A DNA stretch of 64,000 bases from Tautonia plasticadhaerens (GCF_007752535.1 NZ_CP036426.1:5890001-5954000); one strand, 5' to 3'. Shown: positions 9,916 through 17,972, counted from the first letter of the stretch. The notes: generated from the letters alone by a model not told the origin. Program-made: numbers and translations.

Positions 9916-10800
9916 CTACCGACTGGCCGATGATGGCGTGTTGGGCTGGTCCTTTCTCGCCTCTCGTTCGGCATCCAGGCTGGATGCCCACTCCGCCCTT
10001 GCCCGATCGTATTGGGACTCGGCCTCCCCCATGGCCGCCTCGCCGAGGAGCGAGGCCGTCGCCCTCCGGGCCGACGCACGGCACCGTCGGGACACCAGGC
10101 CGAAATCGGGCACATCACCGCACGCCGAGTAATACTCGCAGAGCTTGTCGTAGGCGAAGGAGTACACCAGGCCGAAGATGTCGGAGATCGACGCCACAGG
10201 GGGGCCGAGCGGCTGGCCGGGTTGCAAGGGGGCGTTTACGTCCCAGAGGTCGTCGAGGGCAGCCCCGGCGGCGACCAGGCAGCGGCGATACCGCTCGTCC
10301 GACGTATCCGGCTCGGCCTCGTCCCACCCGATCCCGAGGGCCGCCTCGTTGAAGAGCACCTGGGAGAGCAATTTCGGGCTGAATCGCTCGAACCCACGGA
10401 AGTCGTAGAGGAGCTTGGCGCAACTCCTGGCGAACTGCTCTGCCTCGTCAAAACTCCCGGTGTACGTATAGTTGCAGGCGTATACGCTGTGGTGAGTGGC
10501 CTCGACCATCCACTTGCCTCCCGCCGGGCCATCACCCGTCGGCGGCACGACGGAGAACGACCACGTTCCGATCCTGGCCTCGTAGTCACCCACTCCCGTC
10601 CGCCGCCAGTGGACGATGGCCTCGTCGATTGCTTCGACATAGTTGGCGTACTCGCCGGGTTCCAGGACTTCCGGGTCCGGCAACGAGTCCCCGCAGCCAT
10701 AATGGCCCCGAAGATCCTCGATCCATTCCGGCTCGTTGACGGATGCGTCGTCGGCGATCTGGAGCCCAGGGTCCGATCGGCGAGTCTTGTCCGAAACCAT
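9916..10800 (-). CDS. hypothetical protein, 294 aa
   Basis: Unknown soluble protein. The start at 10800 (MVSDKTRRSDPG) is fixed by AAGGAGGG 7 bases upstream; the longer open frame to 11082 lies in AT-richer DNA without coding bias. Visible features are WRRTGVGDYEARIGTWSFSVVPP, a run of aromatic residues (VYACNYTYTGSFDEAEQF) and a helical C-terminal third (YDKLCEYYSACGDV ... AEWASSLDAEREARK) that may form a coiled coil. The ribosome site lies inside a CTGCC...GGCAG stem shared with the gene at 16096-16302. Confidence 0.6.
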   Translation of the reverse strand: MVSDKTRRSDPGLQIADDASVNEPEWIEDLRGHYGCGDSLPDPEVLEPGEYANYVEAIDEAIVHWRRTGVGDYEARIGTWSFSVVPPTGDGPAGGKWMVEATHHSVYACNYTYTGSFDEAEQFARSCAKLLYDFRGFERFSPKLLSQVLFNEAALGIGWDEAEPDTSDERYRRCLVAAGAALDDLWDVNAPLQPGQPLGPPVASISDIFGLVYSFAYDKLCEYYSACGDVPDFGLVSRRCRASARRATASLLGEAAMGEAESQYDRARAEWASSLDAEREARKDQPNTPSSASR

Positions 10801-11760
10801 GCTGCCCTCCTTGGCAGTTGTCCCTGCGATTCGCTTGGCGGCCAGGCAACGCTGCCTACTCGACGGAGGGATTATGGCACGGATCGACTCGCTGTTCAAT
10901 GAGCCAATATGCGAGTCAATATCTTTACGAGAGATAGCTCCATGGCCAAAACGGGTGCCGTAGGTGTTGGTCTTTAGAGAAGAAAGATAGAGGTTTTGGC
11001 CTCTATCTACGCCTCCAAGGAGACCTACACCTCTGACCTGCTCGGAGGCCGAGGGCGGGCTGATATGTGACCGCTTAACCACGCCCCTAGCCCGTCCACC
11101 ACCATGAAGACGACGGGCTCTACGGCAATTTGGTGGATCGGGGCGAGGCTGACCTTGGTCTGGGTGGGAGAGGGCCGTGAGCGTCCCGGTGGCCGCTGGC
11201 CCGGTGCGGTAGTGTCGCCCGCCTCCCGAGGTTTTTCCAGGGCGTCGGCTGCCTCAGACCGAGGTTCCGCACGCCCAGGTGGAGTGAGCCACCTGCTCTG
11301 TGGCCCGCATTATCGCATAAGTGTTCATCGCATTCAATGGCCGGACTCGCCCAGCTCCCAAATCCGAGGAGAGACGAACAACGGCCCTCGACTTTCGGGC
11401 CGGAAGGCGGGGTCAATCACGTGAACGAACTGGACGAGCAAATCCAGGATCGGCCTTAATGCTTTACCCTGCAAACTCCACTTTCGGGCCGAAAGATCGT
11501 CATCGGTGGAGACTCCACCTCGCTGGGTGGAGTGTAGACGTTTGACACTCAAAGTCGGCGGATTTGCACCTCGCCTCGTGCAGCAATGAAACAGCCCTTT
11601 TCAAACACAACAGAATGATCATTTGTAATATTGAACTTAACCTGCTTTCGTGGTAGTTTGCTGGTCCGGGCCGACGACGGGCCGGGGCTGTGATTCCAGG
11701 GATGGACGGGCGACGAGGCCCGCAGCCGAGAACCGAGTCCGCATCAAGGATGAGAGCAAC
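10801..11760. other. gene-free, AT-richer stretch with short palindromes
   Basis: No convincing gene is seen. The stretch is clearly lower in GC than the surroundings near 10880-10990 and 11575-11660. It contains a 15-base inverted repeat GGTGGAGACTCCACC (about 11505-11519) and two CTTTCGGGCC motifs (11392 and 11481), the second forming the palindrome CTTTCGGGCCGAAAG. It separates divergent genes at 10800 and 11761, so promoters for both must lie here. Confidence 0.5.
10802..10817 (-). promoter_or_regulatory. hairpin enclosing the ribosome binding site
   Basis: CTGCCCTCCTTGGCAG on the plus strand gives CTGCCAAGGAGGGCAG on the coding strand. The 5-base arms can pair and enclose the GGAGGG ribosome site of the gene starting at 10800. 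An almost identical 16-mer (one change) precedes the unrelated gene at 16096-16302. Confidence 0.4.
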
Positions 11761-12246
11761 ATGCAAGCTGAGACGAGATGGGTCAGTCTGACGGAGATCT
11801 GGCGGCGCTACGGCAGGCCGAGGGGGATGAGGCCGAACGACTTTCGGAGGAGGGGGCCGGGCATGCCTGCCGACATCGCCTTCCTCCGTTTCGTGTACGA
11901 ACTGCCGGACGGTGATCTGTTCAAGATTGCGAGCGGATACGGGACATGGGCGGACTCGGAGATCGCATGGGAATACGAAGGCTGGCTCATGGGGTCCAAA
12001 TACCGCAGGGCCGGACGGGGCGATCGCCCGGACGACGATGCGGGGTCGGCCTCCGTGCGGATGCCGGAGCTGCCCGGTGACGGTACGTTTCAGGGGGCAG
12101 AACCGGCGAGGTGGGAACCGACGGAGCCCTTCGATGACGAGGCCGGGATGTGCCCGGACGGCGGCCAGCCGTGGATGGGCGACCCATGCTACGAGTTCCT
12201 GGTCACGCCGGACTACTCCGGTGACCTTGTTGCGGTGGCATGCTGA
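11761..12246 (+). CDS. hypothetical protein, 161 aa
   Basis: Unknown function. ATG 11761 follows GAGAGCAAC; the open frame upstream to 11650 is not coding-like. The N-terminal WVSLTEIWRRYGRPRGMRPNDF is reminiscent of the first helix-strand unit of KilA-N DNA-binding domains, and the middle DLFKIASGYGTWADSEIAWEYEGWL looks globular. The C-terminal third (DGTFQGAEPARWEPTEPF ...) is acidic and probably disordered. The KilA-N similarity is weak and only an idea. It is followed directly by the patchwork of gene remnants at 12.3-13 kb. Confidence 0.5.
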   Translation: MQAETRWVSLTEIWRRYGRPRGMRPNDFRRRGPGMPADIAFLRFVYELPDGDLFKIASGYGTWADSEIAWEYEGWLMGSKYRRAGRGDRPDDDAGSASVRMPELPGDGTFQGAEPARWEPTEPFDDEAGMCPDGGQPWMGDPCYEFLVTPDYSGDLVAVAC

Positions 12247-12325
12247 GCCGCCCTACGCCCCTGGGTACGGCCCAGGGGCGTCGAGTCATCATCGGCCGAA
12301 AGAGGTTTCATCGGGCCACCGGCCT

Positions 12326-12388
12326 GGGTCGAACCCCTCCCATGGGCGCAATCCCGGCGGCGGCGTATTTTAAGGCTCGACTCTCGCC
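12326..12388. repeat. diverged repeat, copy A
   Basis: A segment with GGGTCGAACCC, CCCATG, AATCC and GCGGCGTATTTT in the same order and near-identical spacing as copy B at 20149-20212. Roughly three quarters of positions agree by eye. It abuts the methyltransferase fragment, so it may mark a recombination point or the edge of a former mobile element. Confidence 0.4.
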
Positions 12389-12622
12389 TGGCCCGTCGCT
12401 TCGTCCCCGAGCCCGCACAGTTCATCGACCTGGGCTGCGGCGACGGCTTCCTGGCCCGTGCCGTCCTTTCCGAGTTCCACGCCGCCTACGCCCCGCTAAT
12501 CGACCTCTCCGAACCGATGCTGGAGCATACCCAGGAGGCCATGGCACCCTTCTCGGGCCGATACAAGGTCATCCACGGCGACCTGTCCGACCCGCTGACT
12601 GGCCTCGTCGGCGACGGACCCT
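12373..12622 (+). pseudogene. class I SAM methyltransferase fragment
   Basis: In one plus frame the sequence reads RLARRFVPEPAQFIDLGCGDG then FLARAVLSEFH, LIDLSEPMLEHTQEAM and YKVIHGDLSDPL. These are motif I (DLGCGDGF), the acidic strand 2 end (DLSEPML) and motif III/IV region (HGDL) of a class I methyltransferase. There is no start codon and the C-terminal half is missing. The fragment ends abruptly at about 12622, where a glycosyltransferase fragment in the opposite orientation begins. Confidence 0.65.
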
Positions 12623-13018
12623 GTAGGTCAGCGGGTGGGCGACAAGGAGGTCGGCGCCGTCGGCCGCCGCCGTCGTGTCGTCGTAGGACTGCCGCAGGCC
12701 GGGCAGGACTACCTCCCGGATGATTCGGAACGTGCCCCGCCGGGGGTCCATCAGGCGTCGGGCGAGGCCGGGCTCGGCCCGCCAGTCGGGCAGGTCGGGG
12801 CGGACGGGCCGGAAGTCGAGGCCCAGGCCCTCGACCTTCGGCCGGTAGGACTCGTGGGTCGCCAGGATGACGTGGTGGCCCCTGGCCCGGAGGCCGAGGG
12901 CGATGGCGATGTAGGGGTGCAGGTCGCCGAGCGAGCCGAAGGTGGTGAGTACGATGCGTCGGGCACTCCCCCGATCCGGTGCGGCTGGCTGTCCCGACGG
13001 CGAATCAATCATCGACAT
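12623..13018 (-). pseudogene. truncated glycosyltransferase (MGT/YjiC type), N-terminal part
   Basis: Starts at 13018 (MSMIDSPSG) and shows the N-terminal Rossmann signature of family 1 glycosyltransferases: RIVLTTFGSLGDLHPYIAI, ALGLRARGHHVILATHESY and GADLLVAHPLTY. Full-length enzymes of this family are about 400 aa and need the C-terminal nucleotide-sugar domain, which is absent. Homology stops at the junction near 12622 with a methyltransferase fragment. The reading frame continues by chance beyond it. It is a deletion or rearrangement product rather than a working gene. Confidence 0.75.
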
Positions 13019-13082
13019 CCCTATTCGTGATCTGGACTCGAACACGATCGCAGGTCGCAGGCCCCTTGGAGAGAGCCACCCT

Positions 13083-14009
13083 TCAGCGAGGGTCGAACCG
13101 GGCCAGGATGCCCTCGATGGCGTCGGCGTGGATCTTCCACGACTCGGCCGAGTAGCCGCCAGACAGGACCATGGCGACGGGGATACCCCGCTGACGCACG
13201 GTGTCCACGACCAGAAGGTCACGCTCGGCCAGGTCGCCCGCCGTCAGGCGATACCGGGCCAGCGGGTCGCCCACAAACGGGTCGGAGCCGGCGTTGTAGA
13301 CCACGAGGTCGGGACGCACGGCATCGAGGGCCTTGGGAAGGGTCTCCCGCACGATGCCGAGGTAATCGGAGCCCGTCAGGCCGGGGCCGACCGGCAGCGG
13401 GAAGTCCTCCGGCTCCTTGCAGGCCGGGAAGATGTCCCGCTCGTACAGGTCGTAGATCGAGGCCCAGTGCCAGCCCCGGAAGACCGAGGCCGTGCCGTCG
13501 CCCTGGTGGGCGTCCAGGTCCACGACCAGCACCCGCTCGACCTTTCCCTCGTCGTGCAGCAGCTTCACCGCCAGGGGCACGTCGGCGTAGGCGCAGAAGC
13601 CGCCGCCCCAGGCCGAGGCCGCATGGTGGTAGCCGCCCCCGAGGTTGATGGAGACGCCGTTCTCCTGGGCCAGGCGGCAGGCCAGGATCGTCCCGCCGGT
13701 GGCGTACCGCATGGGACGCAAGATCCGCCAGTCGCTCACCCAGGCGGGCAGGCGGGCGACGACCGGCACCTCCAGGATGCCGGCCAGCACGTCGGGCCGC
13801 CGGAGCGACCGCAGGTACTCCTCGGTGTGGACCTTCAGGAGATCGGCCCGAGTGACCGGGCGTGGCCGCACGAAGCCCCTGGGCCGCCGCAGGCCAGGGG
13901 AGACGAGGGCCTCGTGGATGCGGCGGTACTTGCGGCCATCGAAGGGGTGGAGCCGCTCCAGGCCGAAGGCGGTGATGTTGTAGCGGGGGTGGTAGACGAT
14001 CGGGATCAT
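13083..14009 (-). CDS. histone deacetylase family protein, 308 aa
   Basis: Complete class I/II-type histone deacetylase-fold protein (acetylpolyamine or protein deacetylase in bacteria). It shows HPRYNITAFGLERLHPFDG at the N-terminus, INLGGGYHHAASAWGGGFC, the metal-binding VVDLDAHQGDGTA, LVVYNAGSDPF and SGGYSAESW near the end. The family's zinc ligands Asp-x-His and a second Asp are visible in DLDAHQGD and NAGSDP. No signal peptide, so cytosolic. Two partial copies of the same gene type lie at 9718-9850 and 16664-16816. It is followed closely upstream (28 bases) by the gene at 14038-15735. Confidence 0.9.
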   Translation of the reverse strand: MIPIVYHPRYNITAFGLERLHPFDGRKYRRIHEALVSPGLRRPRGFVRPRPVTRADLLKVHTEEYLRSLRRPDVLAGILEVPVVARLPAWVSDWRILRPMRYATGGTILACRLAQENGVSINLGGGYHHAASAWGGGFCAYADVPLAVKLLHDEGKVERVLVVDLDAHQGDGTASVFRGWHWASIYDLYERDIFPACKEPEDFPLPVGPGLTGSDYLGIVRETLPKALDAVRPDLVVYNAGSDPFVGDPLARYRLTAGDLAERDLLVVDTVRQRGIPVAMVLSGGYSAESWKIHADAIEGILARFDPR

Positions 14010-14037
14010 TCTCGCTCACAAGCCTTGCTTCGGACCA

Positions 14038-15735
14038 TCAACTCCTCCCTCTCCGGGCCGGCACCGAGGGGGTCGGTCCGGGCATCACGTCGGGCTTGTC
14101 GATGGCCGTTGGGTTATAAACGAGGCAGCGGGAGCAGTTCACCTCCTCGGGGGAGCCGTACTCGTAGCGGAACTTGCCACCCCTCGTGCCGCACTTGGCC
14201 CTGCCGTCCTCGGTGAAGTGGACCGTGGAGAGGCGGTTCTTGGCGAGCACATATCTCCGCATCGACTTCGACGGTCCCACCGCCCCTTCCGTGAGCGACA
14301 ACGGGCTGGGCCGCTCAGGATCAGAGGTGTAGCTCATCTCCCGGCACCGCTCGCACGTCACGTCGGCGACCGTCCCATACTGCCATTCAGCGACCTCCCC
14401 GCCGTCACACAGCCGTCTCGTCGCTTTGCCCTCGACCCCGGCGAGGTGGACCTCGCCCGTGACGTAGCCCAGGAGGGCCGATGCCGCTCTCGGCGTGTCG
14501 GGCTGCTCGACCCCTCGGGCCGGCTCGAATTCCGGCGGCAGCTCACGCAAGAGCACAGCCAGGAGGGCGGCCCGCCTGCCGTCGTGCTTGCCGCCCACGA
14601 TGACGCACTCAACCTTGTCGTCCTTCATGAGGTTCGTCGAGACCCCCTGGACCCGCACCCTTGTCCCGGCGGATACCGCAAGCCAACGTTCCTCCTCGTC
14701 GCAGACGGACAGGGGTTCGCCGGCTTCCACCTCCAGCTCCATTCCGACCCAGCGGCGTCGATGGTCGGCGATCGCCTGATGGACGGCCCCCCAGCGGGCC
14801 TCGATCCTCGCCAGGTCGGCCCAGCTCACCGCCCCGTCCCTCTCCAGGGCATCGGCCCACTCGTCGAGGCGTTCCAGGTGCCGCTCGGCCGCAGCCGTCT
14901 TCGGGTCCGGCTCGGTGGCGGGCCGTCGCCTCCACCCTTCGACCGGCTCCTTGACCTTCGAGTCCGCTACTGGCTCCGCCGCATCGACCGCCTCCTCGCC
15001 GCCGTCCTCGGGGAAGTAGTCACCCACCTCCTCGGAGTCGTCGAAGGGCTCGTCCTCGCCGATCATCCGCACGGGCTCGTGCTCGTGCCCGACGTCGCCG
15101 GTGCAGGCGGGGTAGAGTCCGGGCCTGCCGAGCACGTGGCTGTCGCACCTGGGGCAGGTGTACTTGAGCCTGCCGGTCTTCCGCCTAGGCTTGCCCTCCT
15201 CCTCGCCCTTCTCCTCGACCAGGGCATCCCAGGGCAGGCGAGCCTTGTTCGGCAGGGAACCGAGCGCATCGTCGGCGGGGCCGTCGAAGACGACGCTGGT
15301 TGCCAGGTTCCACCCGCCCCTGGACGGCTCGCCGTCCTTGCCCCTGGGCAGCAAACCCGCTCCCAGGAGGATCTCCACCAGGCGGGCGTCGTGATAGCCA
15401 CGGGCTGCGGTGGCCGCCGCCTTCCCGTCGCCCGCCTCGATGGCCTCCTGCCATCGCAGCTGGCGGGCCATCAGGCCCATGAGCGTGACCATCGTCGCCT
15501 CCATCCCCTCGGCGAGCAGGTCCGGGCTGAGGGCGATCTCGTGGACGCTCTCGCCAGCCTCGTTCGCCCACTTCCGGGGGGTGAAGTGGCCCCTGCTGCG
15601 TCCATTCCGGGCGATGGCCAGCAGCGCCGGCCCCAGTTTCGAGCCGAAGAGCCACTTGTTGAAGAAGTTGAACGCCTCGTTGTAGGCGCTGTATTGCTGG
15701 ATGGTCGGGGCCTGGGCTTGCGGGGCGGTCTTCAT
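14038..15735 (-). CDS. SprT-like protein lacking HExxH, with zinc ribbon, 565 aa
   Basis: The N-terminus follows plasmid-borne SprT-like proteins: AFNFFNKWLFGSKLGPALLA (about 21-40), HFTPRKWANEAGESVHEIALS (50-70), then GYHDARLVEILLGAGLLP (113-130) and a zinc ribbon YTCPRCDSHVLGRPGLYPAC (192-211). The helix that should carry HExxH reads TMVTLMGLMARQLRWQ, so the catalytic Glu and two zinc-binding His are missing and it is probably not a protease. The long C-terminal part has two further Cys modules (CERC, CSRC). The start at 15735 was chosen because a promoter with operators lies directly upstream. Confidence 0.65.
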   Translation of the reverse strand: MKTAPQAQAPTIQQYSAYNEAFNFFNKWLFGSKLGPALLAIARNGRSRGHFTPRKWANEAGESVHEIALSPDLLAEGMEATMVTLMGLMARQLRWQEAIEAGDGKAAATAARGYHDARLVEILLGAGLLPRGKDGEPSRGGWNLATSVVFDGPADDALGSLPNKARLPWDALVEEKGEEEGKPRRKTGRLKYTCPRCDSHVLGRPGLYPACTGDVGHEHEPVRMIGEDEPFDDSEEVGDYFPEDGGEEAVDAAEPVADSKVKEPVEGWRRRPATEPDPKTAAAERHLERLDEWADALERDGAVSWADLARIEARWGAVHQAIADHRRRWVGMELEVEAGEPLSVCDEEERWLAVSAGTRVRVQGVSTNLMKDDKVECVIVGGKHDGRRAALLAVLLRELPPEFEPARGVEQPDTPRAASALLGYVTGEVHLAGVEGKATRRLCDGGEVAEWQYGTVADVTCERCREMSYTSDPERPSPLSLTEGAVGPSKSMRRYVLAKNRLSTVHFTEDGRAKCGTRGGKFRYEYGSPEEVNCSRCLVYNPTAIDKPDVMPGPTPSVPARRGRS

Positions 15736-15755
15736 GGTGTATGGTGCCCGAGATT

Positions 15756-15837
15756 TTGATTGTGCAATCAAGCCGATGAGTCCGATTATATCGACTGAGG
15801 CCGTTTGTGCGAAGCCAGATTTGATTGTGCAATCGAA
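15756..15837 (-). promoter_or_regulatory. promoter flanked by two palindromic operators
   Basis: On the minus strand, TTCGCA (15813-15808) and a perfect TATAAT (15790-15785) are 17 bases apart, pointing into the gene that starts at 15735. The palindrome TTGATTGTGCAATCAA lies downstream (15756-15771) and a near copy TTGATTGTGCAATCGAA lies upstream (15821-15837), centres about 65 bases apart. A weaker third site (TTGATTTGCAATCGA) is at about 16394-16408. The layout suggests repression by a dimeric regulator. Confidence 0.6.
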
Positions 15838-16095
15838 ATTATAGGGTGGCAGCTTGACCCCATAGGGATCGTGGTCGATAGCCGGTCCGGTGGCCCGCTG
15901 CCGGCCCATGTGATGCGCAGTTGCTACGATGCGATCGGCACGGATCGACCACTTGACCTGATGCGCTGGGCCGGGCTCTTCGCCGTCGAGCGGCTCGACG
16001 GCCGATTGTACCAACCGGCCCTGGTGAGCGGCCGAGAAGGTTGAGCCCGACCTGGCTCTTCAGTGGGGTCAGGCCCCGAGACAGTTTGTCAGGTG

Positions 16096-16302
16096 TTACT
16101 CGTAACGGGTCTCCCAGGGGAGCGCACGCCACCGACGGGCGGCCTCCCTCTTGGCGACCCTGGCGTCCCCTCTGCGTTGGTATGGTCCGCCCACGGAATG
16201 CCATGCTGACCCATCCTCGGCCAATAGATACCAGCCCGAACTATGCTGGACCTCGGATGCGTTCATCGTCTGGGCCAGCCTCTTCACTTCTTGCTTGTTC
16301 AT
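16096..16302 (-). CDS. small basic hypothetical protein, 68 aa
   Basis: Short protein (MNKQEVKRLAQTMNASEVQ ...) with a central GWYLLAEDGSAWHSVGGPYQRR and a basic helix (VAKREAARRWRALPW) at the end. The ATG at 16302 has GGAGGG 8 bases upstream, which makes it a better start than the GTG at 16308. The ribosome site sits in the same CTGCC-CTCC-TGGCAG hairpin as in the gene starting at 10800. The composition suggests nucleic-acid or membrane-surface binding but no family is recognised. Confidence 0.5.
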   Translation of the reverse strand: MNKQEVKRLAQTMNASEVQHSSGWYLLAEDGSAWHSVGGPYQRRGDARVAKREAARRWRALPWETRYE

Positions 16303-16307
16303 CTGCA

Positions 16308-16323
16308 CTGCCCTCCCTGGCAG
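16308..16323 (-). promoter_or_regulatory. hairpin enclosing the ribosome binding site (second copy)
   Basis: CTGCCCTCCCTGGCAG differs by one base from the element at 10802-10817. The arms CTGCC and GGCAG can pair around the GGAGGG ribosome site of the small gene starting at 16302, suggesting shared translational control. Confidence 0.4.
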
Positions 16324-16663
16324 TAACGCTGCGTGTTCAGTGGCGGAGCGGGCAAAGCACCCGACCGGCGAAAGCCATCATAACTGAATAAGATTGATTT
16401 GCAATCGATTGCTGCGACATGAGCAACATTCCGACGAAATGCCGATTGCCTCGATGAAGTCGAGGAGAACTGGTGGAATTGGGAGACACTTTCGGGCCGC
16501 AAACAGGTGGAGTGTGGAATCAGTTTTGGAATCGAAAGTCGAATGCCGGCCGGCACCCGGTTATGACCCACCACCGACTTCACCTCTCGCCGAACGAATG
16601 CCCGTCGGAAAAGCAACAGACCGTTGAGGCCGTCCGGGCATCGCAGCGACCACAGGCACTCGG

Positions 16664-16816
16664 GGTGTGGACTCGCAGCAGGTCGCTCCGGGACACCGGC
16701 CGGGGCCGCAAGAAGTCCCTGGGACGCCGAAGGCCACGGGCCACGAGGGCGTCGTGGATGCGGCGGTACTTGGGGCTATCGAAGGGGTGGAGCCGCATCG
16801 GGTGACGGCCACGATG
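16664..16816 (-). pseudogene. N-terminal remnant of a second histone deacetylase gene
   Basis: The minus frame reads MRLHPFDSPKYRRIHDALVA then RGLRRPRDFLRPRPVSRSDLL and RVHT. It aligns with residues about 18-60 of the intact deacetylase (RLHPFDGRKYRRIHEALV). The homology stops after RVHT, where other sequence begins. Together with the C-terminal remnant at 9718-9850, in the same orientation and correct order, it may represent the two ends of one ancient gene split by the segment between them. Confidence 0.75.
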
Positions 16817-17060
16817 GAATTCGGAGTAACTTTCGGCCCGATAGTTGGCCGGAGGCGTCAATGCTACAATGGAGAATACGTGATGCTGGTGCAAGTCTGC
16901 CACTGCCGTGCTACGACCGATGCCGGGAACTTGCCCCTCCTGTGAAAAATGTGCAGTGGAGCGGGGGTATTTTGATTTTGGTACACAAATCGACTACTAT
17001 ATGCCTACCGATGGTCTCGGCCCGAGGACTGGGCCGAGCGGTTTGTCGATGTGGTCTTAA

Positions 17061-17967
17061 GAAGCCCTGACAAAACCGTGTGGCATGGAGTTTGCGCCCT
17101 GGTGCTGTTTTCCTCCGAACCGAAGGAGACACCACCATGGCGAGCGCCCACATGCCGGACGAGTTCTTCGATCTGGTTGCCCACCACCTGCCGCCGGAAC
17201 CGGCCATCGGCCCCTACGGCGGGCGTCCGCCGATCGGGCACCGGGTCGCCCTGCGTGTCATCTGGTTCGTCCTGGCCACCGGCAATCGCTGGGAGGATGT
17301 CCCGCAGGAACTCGGCTGCTCAGGTCGCACCGCCCATCGCCGGCTGCGGGCCTGGGAGGAGGCCGGCATCTGGGACCGCCTCCATGCCGACCTGCTGAGG
17401 CTGCTCCGCAAGGCTGGCAAGCTGGAGACCGACACGGTGGTCGTCGACGGCGTGACGGTGCGGGCCTCCGGCGGCGGCGAGGCGACCGGCCCGAGCCCCG
17501 TCGACCGCAGCAGGAAGGGCACGAAGCACACGGTGATGGTCAGTCGCACCGGAGTGCCGCTGGCGATCCGCACCGCCGGGGCCAACGAGAGCGACCACCG
17601 CCAGATCATCCCGCTGGTGCTCGACTTCCCGAGCGTCGCCGGCAAACCGGGCAGGCCGAAGCAGTTGCCGGATGACCTGTATGCCGACCGGGGCTACGAC
17701 AGCGAGGGGACGAGGGCGTTACTGCGTTGGATGGGCATCGAGCCGCACATCGCCAAGCGTCGGACACCGCACGGCAGCGGGCTGGGCAAGGTCCGCTGGG
17801 TGGTGGAGCGGACGATCGGCTGGATCAAGGGCCTGCGGCGGATGCGGGTGCGGTACGACCGGCTGGGGGTGATCCAGGACGCCTGGACGACCCTGGCGGC
17901 CTGTGTCATCTGCTTCCGTATCCTCCACCAGGATGTGATGTGATTCACCCGGTTTTGTCAGGGCTTC
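17061..17967 (+). mobile_element. IS5-family element, copy 1 (907 bp)
   Basis: Bounded by terminal inverted repeats GAAGCCCTGACAAAACCG and CGGTTTTGTCAGGGCTTC, with a TAA target duplication on both sides (17058-17060 and 17968-17970). The other two copies are at 29441-30347 and 59748-60654, have the same length and read the same along their transposase. The 3-base TWA duplications fit the TNA-duplicating branch of the IS5 family. Confidence 0.95.
17137..17943 (+). CDS. IS5-family transposase, 268 aa
   Basis: Single-frame DDE transposase. An N-terminal helix-turn-helix-like region (GHRVALRVIWFVLATGNRW, CSGRTAHRRLRAWEEAG) is followed by the catalytic core: VVVDGVTV (first Asp), LYADRGYDSEGTRALLR (second Asp) and VVERTIGWIKGLRRM (Glu), the YREK-like signature region. 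ATG 17137 follows AAGGAGA by 9 bases; the frame is open to 17080 but that start lies close to the terminal repeat. It cuts and rejoins the ends of the surrounding 907-bp element. Three identical-looking copies indicate recent activity. Confidence 0.9.
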   Translation: MASAHMPDEFFDLVAHHLPPEPAIGPYGGRPPIGHRVALRVIWFVLATGNRWEDVPQELGCSGRTAHRRLRAWEEAGIWDRLHADLLRLLRKAGKLETDTVVVDGVTVRASGGGEATGPSPVDRSRKGTKHTVMVSRTGVPLAIRTAGANESDHRQIIPLVLDFPSVAGKPGRPKQLPDDLYADRGYDSEGTRALLRWMGIEPHIAKRRTPHGSGLGKVRWVVERTIGWIKGLRRMRVRYDRLGVIQDAWTTLAACVICFRILHQDVM

Positions 17968-17972
17968 TAATG

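Noticed and set aside
12326-12388. tRNA-like sequence (GGTTCGACCC on the reverse strand)
   Set aside because: The T-arm-like motif does not lie in a foldable cloverleaf. Acceptor and anticodon stems are missing in both copies.
13219-14019. A 266-aa Gly/Arg/Pro-rich minus-strand frame over the histone deacetylase
   Set aside because: It is the alternate frame of the deacetylase gene, low in complexity and without a start site.
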